Positions 25,901 through 34,719 of a stretch of 64,000 nucleotides of DNA are shown one piece after another. A program made the translations under genes and the position numbers. The stretch is from an uncultured Odoribacter sp. (GTDB taxonomy: Bacteria > Bacteroidota > Bacteroidia > Bacteroidales > Marinifilaceae). Each line of letters opens with the position of its first letter. Within the stretch, counting starts at the first letter, position 1. The notes under the pieces are model-generated. The model saw nothing but the letters and a program-made list of their open reading frames with translations. It was not told the DNA's origin and did not search any database. The stretch covers positions 1 through 64,000 of the forward strand of contig UQJP01000001.1 in NCBI GenBank assembly GCA_900541415.1, written 5' to 3'.

Positions 25901-26037
25901 GCTCGCCTATGGCATTGGCTGTGATCGGTGGACTTTTCACGTCAACGATCATGACTTTGGTGGTAATTCCTTGTGTGTATCATGTTTTTGACAAGAAAGT
26001 CAAAAAGACAACCGGGAACACCGGAGAAACCCTATAA
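22936..26037 (+). CDS. RND family efflux permease
   Basis: The 1033-residue protein is a complete RND pump subunit with 12 membrane helices and two large periplasmic loops, working as a trimer driven by the proton gradient. It begins MNGITKFAVKYPVSVLMITLGVCLLG, has the TM4 motif GAGMLIDNAIVVMENIYRN with a single Asp where HAE1 pumps such as AcrB have two, and the second-half motif AGIAVNNSILLVDATNKLKE. The start at 22936 is chosen because the ORF's first 13 residues are not conserved-looking and precede the family N terminus. It is followed 37 bases later by a second, larger RND protein, so the pump may be a heteromer. Confidence 0.93.
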   Translation: MNGITKFAVKYPVSVLMITLGVCLLGMISYNKLGTDLFPDLKNPALYINLEAGERPPEEIEKQFVQQIESMAARQEGVKNVSSSSYVGSAKITVEYDWDQDMDAAFLDLQRSMSQIAQNTDITSLDVSRYDANATPIMVITMEHSEIKDMNELRKIAENYMRSEFVRLDGVADIQLNGQEEAYIEIKTNSYMLDAFNLTAETIASKIESMNRNVSGGSIVNDDIQYTVKGVNLIKNVDDIGNIIVAFKNPTSSSSGSTTSSTIKAPVYLSDVAEISLRNRDPKNLARFNGDRVLSISIYKENKYNTVKAVENILAKLDDLKKSMPGYDFNVISNQGDFIGASIGEVKDSAVMGILLAMVVLYVFLRRINTTLIVSVSIPVSIIATFNLMYFNGLSINIMTLGGLALGAGMLIDNAIVVMENIYRNLENGLSPKEAAIKGASEVSGAITSSTLTTIVVFLPIVYIQGAAGELFKEQAWTVSFSLLSSLFVAILLIPMLAARYVKTPKKNEASIQIKGYGKLVGKLLKHRYLVIGIALIVMVGSYMLLPLIDKEFMPKAESKEFSIFMTLEPGTKLQSTDQAAATIEDLVKEYGGDNIEWIYTQVGPSSNDNQSSEGSPEEENQAEIKVKLNKDAKIDADFLIANLSHNYSLPDGIDISFEKEQSALQSILGTEGAPVIVEIKGEEIALIEELSDEIKERLSSVKGIYDVKTSMEKGAPEVNIAIDRLKSGIYGVDITSVASQVKEKLNGKTAGSYETEGEPIDIEIKVPEIALEDLHNLEITQGDKKYRLGEIAEVSITAVPKEISRNNQNRIGRVTAMLEKDYTLGSVAPAINAQLKEVQFPAKYSAKITGEEEKRAESFNGLSFALILSIILVYMVMASQFESLRHPFTILLTIPLAGVGCIYAFLLAGATLNMMAFIGIIMLAGIAVNNSILLVDATNKLKESGLSLNEALMGAAQQRIRPIIMTSLTTILALLPMCFGFGEGASLRSPMALAVIGGLFTSTIMTLVVIPCVYHVFDKKVKKTTGNTGETL

Positions 26038-26074
26038 TTGCTTTTAACCATTTTGACCCTTTACACTATATAAA

Positions 26075-29000
26075 ATGGATAAATTAATCAAACGGAAGGT
26101 ACTGATCTCGATGTTATTCATCGGTCTGTCGCTGATGGGATATTTTTCCTACCAGTACTTACCGATGGAGCTATATCCGGATGCAGAGTTTCCAACCCTA
26201 AGCGTTAATATTACAGCAAAAACAGAACTCGATCCCAAATACATCGAAAGCCAGGCTGTGATCCCCGTGGAAGGGGTCATCAGCGGACTGGAAGGCGTGG
26301 AGGAGATCGACACCCGTATCTCCACCCAAAATGCGCGGATCTCTGTTTCTTTCACGAAAAACACGAACATCAAATATGCCTACCTGAAACTGGAAGAAAG
26401 GATCAAAACGATCTCTAAAAACATTCCGGAAGAATTTAAAGTTCAGGTTAGCAAATCGGGAGCGGGAAAGGCAAGCGACCAGTTTATGACCCTGATGATC
26501 CTGGGGGACGACGACATCGACTATGTTCGTAATATCACCGACCTGGACATCGCTCCGATATTGGAAAGCACCGACGGTGTTGCTGCAGTCCGGGTGGTAG
26601 GGGGACGGCAAAAAAGCATCGAGATTGTTCTCGACAAAGCCAAATGCGAAGCCTTGAAAATCACGGGTTCCCGGATCAGTTCCCTCATCAGCAAAAATAT
26701 GTCGGAAAAGACGTTTGTCGGAGCTGCTTACGAAACGAACAAACGATATTTTGTGAACGTTACAGCAGAATACCTGCAAACGGAAGACCTGGGAAACATC
26801 GTGGTGGCCAATGGCCCTGTGCTGCTGAAAGACATTGCCGACATCAATTTCGGAATCAAAGAAGAAGAATCTTACTCCCGTGTCAATGGGAAAGAAGTCA
26901 TCACCTGCGTCATCCAGAAATCACCTCTGGTTAATATCATCGATCTTTCCGACCGTATCCGCACAGAAATCGACCAGCTAAACACCGACCTGGAAGCCAA
27001 AGGCGTATCGATCAAGATCAGCAGCGATGCCGCAGAAGTGATGAACGACAATATCAACACCATTATTAATTTGGGTGTTACGGGAGCCATTCTGGCTATT
27101 TTCATCCTGTATCTGTTTCTCCGGAATTTTAAGATTGTAACCTTTATTGGGGTAGCAATACCCATTTCGGTGTTCTCGGCATTCTATTTCTTCTATTTCT
27201 TTGGAATCAGTATCAACACCCTCACCTTAACAGGTATCGCCCTGGCCGTGGGAATGTTATTAGACAATTCCGTCGTCGTCATGGAGAATATTTTCCGGCT
27301 CCGGGCCATCGGTGTACCCCGGGAGGAAGCTGCCGTGCGGGGAACAAAAGAAGTGACGAAAGCTATTTTCGCAGCGACATTGACAACGATCACCGTATTC
27401 CTGCCTTTCTTGTTCTCGGACGATTTTATTGTGAAACTGATCGGTGAGCATATCGGGGTATCGATCATCTCTACCCTTACAATTTCTCTGGTTGTAGCTC
27501 TGTTGCTAATCCCTATGGCTGTCAACCAATTCATGAAAAAACAGGGAGAAAAGGTGAATTTCAGCACCCTTTCCATCCACAGCCGCCCGGTGCAGGCTTA
27601 TATCGCCATATTAAAAATGAGCCTCCGCAAGCCCACTTTAGTGGTGATGTCCTCCATTATCGTGCTGATCGTCACGATTGCACTTTCACTGACCCTGACC
27701 ATGAATACCCTGAAGGAAGTGCAGGCGGATACATTTAACGTATTTATGACCTTCCCCAACGGGAATACGCTCGATAAAACCGACGAAACGATCAAACTGT
27801 ATGAAGACAGATTGCAGGAATTGCCTGAAATCGAAGAATTCAGCAGTAAAATTTATGCCGCCGATGCCAGCATTACGATCAAGCTCAAAGATAACTTTGA
27901 AAAGATCAGTAACAAAAGCCTAAACGACCTGAAAAGCATCGTGCTGGGTTTCAGAAGAAACCTTCGGATCAGCGACATCAGTCTGGAAGCGCTGGAAAGC
28001 AGTGAGAACTTCCAGGGAGGAGGAAACTCCCTGATGAGCGGAGGCGACGCACTGCTGCGAAGAATGGGTATGGGTACACAAAGTGAAAGGGTCGTTATCA
28101 AGGGACAGGATTTCGAAAAGATGATGAATCTGGCAGAATTGCTGAAATACCAATTGGAAGACCTCGAAAATATCAGTTACTCTTCCATCAGCGCATCCCG
28201 GGGAAAACCGGAAGCGCGGATCATTTTCGACCAATATCTGATGGAGACGAATGAAGTCACTCCCAATAATGTGGTGAGCGAATTGACAAACTTCACCACC
28301 CAGAACACCACTTCCATCAAATACAAAGCCGGCGACCAGGAATATGATATTATCATTAAAGATAAAGATGCCGTAGAGAAAGAAAAAGAAGAAGGCAAAG
28401 CGCCCGAAAGGAATCTGGAGGACTTGCGGAACCTGGAAGTGGAAAATCAGAACAGTTCGATCGTCGAACTGCGGAGTTTCAGCAAAATCAACCTGACTTA
28501 CGGGCAAGGAAATATCAACCGCCTGAATCAGGATAAGCAAGTGATTATCAACTATCGCTTCAATTCCGATGTCAATGAATCGAAGAATATCCTTCAAACA
28601 GCCCGTGACGAAGTGGACGATCTGGTACAGGGCACCGATATTCCGACAGGCTTAGCCGTAGAAGTCATTCACGAAGAAGACGAAACCAGCGAATTTACAT
28701 TTCTGATTCTGGCAGCTTTCATCATCATCTTTATGATCCTGGCTTCCGTGTTCGAATCGCTGACAGCCCCAATCGTGCTGATGTTTGCCATTCCTTTGGC
28801 TGCTATCGGTTCGTTGTTGGCCTTGCTCTTCACCAGCAATTCGCTGATGAACGCAAACGTAATGATCGGATTTATCATCCTGATCGGTATTGTGGTCAAC
28901 AACAGTATCATCCTGATCGACTACACCTCACAGCTAAGGCGTCAGGGCAACCGGAAAGTGCGGGCATTGATCACCGCAGGAATCTCCCGTCTACGCCCGA

Positions 29001-30820
29001 TCCTGATTACGGCCATCACGACCATCGTGGCCATGTTCCCGCTGGCTATGGGGCAAGGCGAGTTTGTTTCGGGGCTGGGAGCACCTTTTGCTATCACGGT
29101 GATCGGAGGTTTAACGATGAGTACCCTTTTAACGTTGGTCATCATTCCTACCCTTTATTCAGGAATGGAGGACGCATTGCGTCGCCTGCGCACCCAAAGC
29201 CTGTTCATGAAGATATTACAGATTACCCTGCTGGTCGGTTCCGTGATCTTTATTTTCTTCTTTACCAGTTCGCTGATGTGGCGTTTGGGCTATCTGATCG
29301 GAGCCGTTATCCTGATTCCGGGTGTAACCTGGTTTATGGAAACCAGCTTGCGTCAGGCAAACAGCAATATCATTCCGAAAGATGAAGAAATCCATATTTC
29401 GATCCGTAATCTGGTGAAAATCTACGGACGTCCTTCCGAATTCAAACGGGAATGGCATTCCGGCGAACAAATCCGCGCACGGCTCGGTTTAAAAGAAGAG
29501 TATCATCACCTGAAAGACTTGAAACCATTGGTATGGATGATCCCGATCATAGGTTTCCTGATCTATTTCACCTATTTCTATCAAACCCTGATTTTCTGGG
29601 CGATACTGTTCTCGGTACTGACATGGTGGTTATTAGGTAGCTTCATTGGTATACTCCAGGAGTTCGTGAACTTCAAAGGCCGGAAACTGCCCGTTATAAC
29701 AATCAAGATCATCGGGATAACCGTATCCTATTTCCTTCCGTTGTTCTCTCTGATCTGGGCTGCGATTAAATTCCAGAACAGCGGTATAGCGATCATTTTA
29801 GGATTACTGTGGTACGTAGGCATTGCAGCACGCTATCTTGCCAACCGGATACATAAGTATAACATCAACATCGACCTGATCGACGGACGTTTCCGGGGAT
29901 TGCGGAAAAGCATTTACCGCCTTGCTACAAAAATCCCGGTAATCGGTTACAAGAAACAACCGTTCAAAGCCCTGAACTCTGTTTCTTTGGATATTCATAC
30001 GGGAATGTTCGGCTTGTTAGGTCCGAACGGAGCCGGAAAAACCACTCTGATGCGTGTGATCTGCGGGGTGTTCGAACAAAGCTATGGAAAAATATTCATC
30101 AATGGCATCGACACACAAGTGAAACGCGAGGAATTGCAAGGGTTGATCGGCTACCTGCCGCAGGAATTCGGTACGTATGAAAACCTCACATCCTGGGAAT
30201 TTTTGGAATATCAGGCTCTGCTGAAGGGTATCTACGATTCCCAGACACGCCGCCAGCGGATCACCGAAGTGCTCGAAGCTGTCCACATGTATGAAAACAA
30301 AGACAAGAAAATCGGAGGATTCTCCGGTGGTATGAAACAACGTATCGGTATCGCCCAAACCCTGTTGAACTTACCCCGCATCCTTGTCGTGGACGAACCG
30401 ACCGCCGGACTCGACCCCAGAGAGAGAATCCGTTTCAGGAACCTTTTGGTGGAACTGTCACGCAACCGGATTGTTATTTTCTCTACCCACATCATTGAAG
30501 ACATCGCCAGTTCCTGTAACCAGGTAGGTGTCATCAACAAGGGCTCTGTAAAATATCACGGAACTCCTGCTGAAATGGCAGAGATTGCGAAAGAGGTAAC
30601 CTGGACGTTTGAGATCCCGGCAAGGGAATTCGCTCAGCTTTCAAGCGACCTGCTGATCGTTCACCACATCCGGAACGGAGAAAATATTAAAGTGAGATGC
30701 CTGTCGGAAACACAGCCTGTTCCCAGCGCGGTACACACCACTCCATTGTTGGAAGATTCCTACCTATGGTTGTTGCGTAGTGTAAAACTGGCAAATAACG
30801 AACAGATCATCACACAATAA
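26075..30820 (+). CDS. RND efflux permease fused to an ABC ATPase split by a membrane insert
   Basis: This 1581-residue protein starts as a full RND pump (residues 1 to about 1035; LAVGMLLDNSVVVMENIFRL in TM4, GIVVNNSIILIDYTSQLRR in TM10). Two further membrane helices follow (about 1047-1067, 1071-1092). Next comes IHISIRNLVKIYGR (1106-1119), which matches the first strand and A-loop of an ABC ATPase. About 175 residues with four predicted membrane helices then intervene before PFKALNSVSLDIHTGMFGLL and Walker A GPNGAGKT (1316-1323). Signature FSGGMKQ (1416-1422), Walker B ILVVDEP (1436-1442, catalytic E1441) and STHII complete the ATPase. All motor residues look intact. The small permease 13 bases downstream is a likely partner. 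Confidence 0.9.
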   Translation: MDKLIKRKVLISMLFIGLSLMGYFSYQYLPMELYPDAEFPTLSVNITAKTELDPKYIESQAVIPVEGVISGLEGVEEIDTRISTQNARISVSFTKNTNIKYAYLKLEERIKTISKNIPEEFKVQVSKSGAGKASDQFMTLMILGDDDIDYVRNITDLDIAPILESTDGVAAVRVVGGRQKSIEIVLDKAKCEALKITGSRISSLISKNMSEKTFVGAAYETNKRYFVNVTAEYLQTEDLGNIVVANGPVLLKDIADINFGIKEEESYSRVNGKEVITCVIQKSPLVNIIDLSDRIRTEIDQLNTDLEAKGVSIKISSDAAEVMNDNINTIINLGVTGAILAIFILYLFLRNFKIVTFIGVAIPISVFSAFYFFYFFGISINTLTLTGIALAVGMLLDNSVVVMENIFRLRAIGVPREEAAVRGTKEVTKAIFAATLTTITVFLPFLFSDDFIVKLIGEHIGVSIISTLTISLVVALLLIPMAVNQFMKKQGEKVNFSTLSIHSRPVQAYIAILKMSLRKPTLVVMSSIIVLIVTIALSLTLTMNTLKEVQADTFNVFMTFPNGNTLDKTDETIKLYEDRLQELPEIEEFSSKIYAADASITIKLKDNFEKISNKSLNDLKSIVLGFRRNLRISDISLEALESSENFQGGGNSLMSGGDALLRRMGMGTQSERVVIKGQDFEKMMNLAELLKYQLEDLENISYSSISASRGKPEARIIFDQYLMETNEVTPNNVVSELTNFTTQNTTSIKYKAGDQEYDIIIKDKDAVEKEKEEGKAPERNLEDLRNLEVENQNSSIVELRSFSKINLTYGQGNINRLNQDKQVIINYRFNSDVNESKNILQTARDEVDDLVQGTDIPTGLAVEVIHEEDETSEFTFLILAAFIIIFMILASVFESLTAPIVLMFAIPLAAIGSLLALLFTSNSLMNANVMIGFIILIGIVVNNSIILIDYTSQLRRQGNRKVRALITAGISRLRPILITAITTIVAMFPLAMGQGEFVSGLGAPFAITVIGGLTMSTLLTLVIIPTLYSGMEDALRRLRTQSLFMKILQITLLVGSVIFIFFFTSSLMWRLGYLIGAVILIPGVTWFMETSLRQANSNIIPKDEEIHISIRNLVKIYGRPSEFKREWHSGEQIRARLGLKEEYHHLKDLKPLVWMIPIIGFLIYFTYFYQTLIFWAILFSVLTWWLLGSFIGILQEFVNFKGRKLPVITIKIIGITVSYFLPLFSLIWAAIKFQNSGIAIILGLLWYVGIAARYLANRIHKYNINIDLIDGRFRGLRKSIYRLATKIPVIGYKKQPFKALNSVSLDIHTGMFGLLGPNGAGKTTLMRVICGVFEQSYGKIFINGIDTQVKREELQGLIGYLPQEFGTYENLTSWEFLEYQALLKGIYDSQTRRQRITEVLEAVHMYENKDKKIGGFSGGMKQRIGIAQTLLNLPRILVVDEPTAGLDPRERIRFRNLLVELSRNRIVIFSTHIIEDIASSCNQVGVINKGSVKYHGTPAEMAEIAKEVTWTFEIPAREFAQLSSDLLIVHHIRNGENIKVRCLSETQPVPSAVHTTPLLEDSYLWLLRSVKLANNEQIITQ

Positions 30821-30833
30821 CACCGATGAAACC

Positions 30834-31535
30834 ATGAAACAATATCTTATAACATTAGCCAAACTGACCCGCTATAATATAAAGATCATTTTCGGGAATA
30901 AGTTTATCTATTTCATCCTGAGTGCCGTCGGATTCTATGTCCTTACTGTTGGTATCAGCCTGTTTTCCGATTCCGACATCACAACGGCATCGGGATATAA
31001 TATGTTGCTTGTTCCCTGTATGCTACTGGTTTTCTATCCCACTTGTTTCGGCATTCAAAACGATCAGGACGCGAAAATCATCGAGATCATTTTCGGAATC
31101 CCCAACTACCGTTACAAGGTATGGCTATTCCGTTTACTGATCGCGTATGTGATCTGCTTTATCCTGACCCTTTTGTTGGCCGCCATTACAAACTGGCTGG
31201 TAGTGGAAGTTCCTCCGGTAAACCTTTCCGTGCAATGTATGGTTCCGGCCTTTTTCATCGGGATGCTCTGCTTTATGCTCAGCACGATGATCCGCAACGG
31301 AAACGGTACGGCAGTGATTATCATTATCGTCGGGCTGGTCCTTTTCATCCTGAACCAAGCTTTGGGTGTCAGCAAATGGAATGTTTTTATGAACCCGTTC
31401 GATATTCCGCTCGATAAGAATCCGGAAATATTCTACGGCACACTGTTCGATAACCGGCTGGTGATATTAATCTGCTCAACGATATTCCTTTTGATCGGCC
31501 TTTACAAGACCCAAAACCGGGAAAAATACATTTAA
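30834..31535 (+). CDS. ABC-2 type transporter permease, small
   Basis: A 233-residue inner-membrane protein with about six hydrophobic helices, for example FIYFILSAVGFYVLTVGISLF, MLLVPCMLLVFYPTCFGI, LLIAYVICFILTLLLAAITNWLV, AFFIGMLCFMLSTMI, AVIIIIVGLVLFILNQAL and LVILICSTIFLLIGLY. The size and layout suit an ABC-2 permease half-transporter. It begins 13 bases after the RND-ABC fusion and is the last gene of the cluster, so its ATP-binding partner is probably the fusion's C-terminal ATPase. Substrate unknown. Confidence 0.78.
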   Translation: MKQYLITLAKLTRYNIKIIFGNKFIYFILSAVGFYVLTVGISLFSDSDITTASGYNMLLVPCMLLVFYPTCFGIQNDQDAKIIEIIFGIPNYRYKVWLFRLLIAYVICFILTLLLAAITNWLVVEVPPVNLSVQCMVPAFFIGMLCFMLSTMIRNGNGTAVIIIIVGLVLFILNQALGVSKWNVFMNPFDIPLDKNPEIFYGTLFDNRLVILICSTIFLLIGLYKTQNREKYI

Positions 31536-31538
31536 CCC

Positions 31539-31610
31539 CCGGAATATCGTTCCGGCTTATTCTAAATTGATAGGTTATACTCCCCTGTGGGTATAACCTA
31601 TTGTTTTATA
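31539..31610 (+). terminator. terminator of the export operon
   Basis: A 10-bp perfect stem TAGGTTATAC/GTATAACCTA (31571-31580 with 31591-31600) is followed by TTGTTTTAT. A smaller hairpin CCGGAA/TTCCGG (31539-31555) precedes it. Together they end the seven-gene cluster. Confidence 0.7.
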
Positions 31611-31774
31611 GAGCGGCTATTTTTTATTTAATTTATAAACCAGTCCGCATAAAGAAAAAATATTTAGAACACCCACCTCCTGTTGTAAGGCTCGCTCTAT
31701 TTGCAGGAGGAACGAAAAGATTATAGTCGCTGCGAAAAACAATAATTCGATCATAAATCTAATTTTTTATAGCT

Positions 31775-33928
31775 ATGAAAAAAATCTTGCTCTTGCTGCT
31801 CGGTTGCTTCATTTTCACCCAACTCGTCACAGCTCAGGAACTCAAATCCCCGGACGGGAATTTCACGTTGAAATTCTCTTTAGAGGCAGACGGAACACCC
31901 ACCTATCTGCTGACCTACAAAAAAGACACCGTCATCCGTTCCAGTAAACTGGGATTCGAATTGAAAGGCGACCGCAAATCGCTGCTCAACGATTTCACGA
32001 TCGTCGACAGCATCCGTTCCACTTTCGACGAAACCTGGGAACCCGTGTGGGGCGAGCAAAAAGAAATTCGAAACCACTACAATGAACTGTTTGTAAATCT
32101 CCAGCAGTCAGGCGGGAAAAGGCAAATGGCTGTCCGGTTCCGCCTGTTCAACGACGGATTGGGTTTTCGTTATGAATTTCCTGCCAGCGGCAGTTTAAGG
32201 TACTTCACCGTCAAGGAAGAAAAAACCCAGTTCGCCCTTGCCGGAGACCATAAAGCTTTCTGGATTCCGGGCGATTACCATACGCAGGAATTCGAAACCA
32301 CCATCAGCCGTATTTCAGAAATCGGTAAGAATCTGGACGCGGCAGCAAGCACTTATAATGCCGGATACCGTTACGAACTTTATCCCGACACAATCATCCA
32401 AACCTCTTTGATGATGAAGAGCGACAAAAACCTCTACATCAACATTCACGAAGCGGCTTTGGTGGAATATCCCTGCATGCACTTGAAAGTGGACGGGGCA
32501 AACCGGGTGCTGGAAACCTTCCTCGTCCCGGATGCCAGAGGAGATAAAGCACACATGCAGGCTCCCCGGCACACCCCGTGGAGAACGATTGTCGTGAGTG
32601 ACGATGCCAGGGATATTCTGGCTTCCAAATTAATTCTGAATTTGAACGATCCCTGCGCTTTCGCTTCAACCAACTGGATCAAACCCGTGAAGTTTATGGG
32701 CGTATGGTGGGAAATGATTGTGGGCAAAAGTTCCTGGGCATACACCAACCTCTCCTCCGTTCAGTTAGGAATCACCGATTACAGCAAAATGCAAAGCAAC
32801 GGACGGCACGGGGCAAACACGGCCAACGTAAAAAGATACATCGATTTTGCTTCCAGACACGGCTTCGACCAGGTTTTGGTGGAAGGCTGGAACATCGGCT
32901 GGGAGGATTGGAGCAATAAGATGAAAGACTACGTTTTCGATTTTGTTACTCCTTATCCCGATTTCGACCTGCCGGGTTTGAGGGATTATGCGAAAAGTAA
33001 AAATATCCGGATCATGATGCACCACGAAACTTCGGCCTCTCCCCGGAATTACGAACGCCATCTGGACACGGCCTACCGCCTGATGAGGGACAACAATTAC
33101 AATGCCGTCAAAACCGGATATGTCGGTAAAAATATCCTGCCGAGGGGAGAATCCCACTACGGGCAATGGCTGGTGAACCACTACTTATATGTACTTCAAA
33201 AAGCTGCGGACTACCACGTCATGATCGATGCGCACGAAACCGTACACCCCACCGGACTGCACCGGACTTATCCGAACTTATTGGCCCAGGAATCGGCCCG
33301 GGGCGGAGAATACGAATCGTTTAAAGGCAATAAGCCCAACCACACAACCATCCTCCCCTTTACCCGGCTGATGGGAGGCCCGATGGACTACACCCCCGGC
33401 CTTTTCGAAATGGACAACAGCGTGTATAATCCCTACAAAAAAACCAAAGTAACCAGCACCATCGCCCGTCAACTGGCCTTATACGTCACCATGTACAGTC
33501 CCCTTCAAATGGCTGCCGATATGCCGGAAACCTATGAAAAATTTCTCGATGCCTTCCAGTTTATTAAAGACGTGGCGGTCGATTGGGACGATACGAAGAT
33601 TCTGGAAGCCGAACCGGGAGAATACATCACCATAGCCCGGAAAGCCAAAGGGACGAACAACTGGTTTTTAGGCGGAATATGCAGTGAGCCGGGCAGGACA
33701 TCCCACATCTCTTTCAATTTTCTGGATGCAGGTAAAACCTATGTTGCCACAATCTATTCCGATACCCCGGAAACAAACTATAAAACCAATCCGCAAAGCT
33801 ATCAAATCCGGAAAGCGGTTGTGACCAATAAGTCCAAACTCAGCCAGCCCTGCGCCGCTGCGGGCGGATTCGCCGTCAGCATTGTGGAAGCCGATAAAAC
33901 TGCTACCAAAGGATTGAAAAAATTGTAA
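31775..33928 (+). CDS. glycoside hydrolase family 97 (SusB-like alpha-glucosidase)
   Basis: The 717-residue protein has a signal peptide ending LVTAQE (about residue 21), an N-terminal beta-supersandwich (25-280), a TIM-barrel (about 290-610) and a C-terminal beta domain. The residues matching SusB Glu439, Glu508, Glu526 and Glu532 are present as E418 (MHHETSAS), E488 (DAHETVHPTG), E506 (AQESARG) and E512 (GGEYESF). This set marks the inverting, calcium-dependent GH97 branch, which releases alpha-glucose from starch-type or related alpha-glucosides in the periplasm. It stands alone between two terminators, so it is not clearly part of either neighbouring locus. Confidence 0.93.
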   Translation: MKKILLLLLGCFIFTQLVTAQELKSPDGNFTLKFSLEADGTPTYLLTYKKDTVIRSSKLGFELKGDRKSLLNDFTIVDSIRSTFDETWEPVWGEQKEIRNHYNELFVNLQQSGGKRQMAVRFRLFNDGLGFRYEFPASGSLRYFTVKEEKTQFALAGDHKAFWIPGDYHTQEFETTISRISEIGKNLDAAASTYNAGYRYELYPDTIIQTSLMMKSDKNLYINIHEAALVEYPCMHLKVDGANRVLETFLVPDARGDKAHMQAPRHTPWRTIVVSDDARDILASKLILNLNDPCAFASTNWIKPVKFMGVWWEMIVGKSSWAYTNLSSVQLGITDYSKMQSNGRHGANTANVKRYIDFASRHGFDQVLVEGWNIGWEDWSNKMKDYVFDFVTPYPDFDLPGLRDYAKSKNIRIMMHHETSASPRNYERHLDTAYRLMRDNNYNAVKTGYVGKNILPRGESHYGQWLVNHYLYVLQKAADYHVMIDAHETVHPTGLHRTYPNLLAQESARGGEYESFKGNKPNHTTILPFTRLMGGPMDYTPGLFEMDNSVYNPYKKTKVTSTIARQLALYVTMYSPLQMAADMPETYEKFLDAFQFIKDVAVDWDDTKILEAEPGEYITIARKAKGTNNWFLGGICSEPGRTSHISFNFLDAGKTYVATIYSDTPETNYKTNPQSYQIRKAVVTNKSKLSQPCAAAGGFAVSIVEADKTATKGLKKL

Positions 33929-33975
33929 ACGGGAACAGTTGGTTTCAACTATACGTTCAGAGTTAAAACTTTAAA

Positions 33976-34012
33976 AAAGCTGCCGGAATCCAACCATTCC
34001 GGCAACTTTTAT
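33976..34012 (+). terminator. terminator after GH97
   Basis: Stem TGCCGGAAT (33981-33989) with ATTCCGGCA (33996-34004), 6-base loop, then ACTTTT. It lies 52 bases after the GH97 stop. Confidence 0.8.
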
Positions 34013-34719
34013 ATTTATCCTTTCCCCCTTTTCCCATACCCCGGAGAGCCGGAAAACGCTGGCTGGTAAATTGCTTCCGGCATCACATTGCCCCACCTTT
34101 TATCGCTTCTCCCCATCTCCAACAGCAACTTTATCCCATCGGCCACAGCAATCGCCCCGCCCGGCAATATACCTCCCCACTCCTTCACTTCCACACACAG
34201 ATTCACCCTTCCCAATGTACATATGAAGTTTACAAAATCTGCACACGCAGGAATTTTGCGCCGTCCCCCACAACCGGGCGGTTATAAAATATTAAAAAAA
34301 ACGCTGCCGGGACCGATACAATTTTTACAATCCCCCTCCCACATCCCTTTTCAAATAAGGATTCCGCCTTCCGGCTTATCTTCCCGCCCCAGCTGTCCCG
34401 GAAACACAAAACAAAGCAACACGCTGATAACAAGATTTTTAGCAAATCCCCTAACATGTATTTTTTGTTTTTATTATCCTTTTGATACAAAAATTGAAGT
34501 GTATGAGATAAAAATGAAAAGGCGATCGAAAGGGATGCGTTACATTTAATCATCCAAAAACAAACTTCTGTAAACGGATTTAAAAAGAAATCAAACAATC
34601 CGCTAAATCACATCCAAAAACGGCGAATTTAAGAATAAACAACACAGTGCAATCGTTTGACTGAAAATATATATCAACAACTATTAAATATAATAAACGC
34701 CCACTAAATAACAATGTTT
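34013..34719 (+). promoter_or_regulatory. long upstream region of the first SusCD/M60 locus
   Basis: This 0.7 kb has no credible gene: open frames here show low-complexity, proline-rich or hydrophobic translations without family resemblance. It probably holds the promoter and regulator site of the plus-strand locus. An 11-bp direct repeat CATCCAAAAAC occurs at 34551-34561 and 34611-34621, exactly 60 bases apart, and a small inverted repeat CGGATT/AATCCG (34575-34580, 34597-34602) lies between its copies. These are candidates for HTCS binding, but this is inference. No clear TAnnTTTG element was found close to the first gene. Confidence 0.4.

Noticed and set aside
26075..30820. RND-ABC fusion as an artefact of a missed stop codon
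   Set aside because: The frame is uninterrupted for 1581 codons, and extra membrane helices and ATPase motifs continue in order without a break in coding character; still worth checking in reads.
34015..34598. Several open frames of 66-153 codons in the gap after GH97
   Set aside because: Their translations show no family resemblance, no good start signals and overlap each other on both strands; treated as leader DNA.
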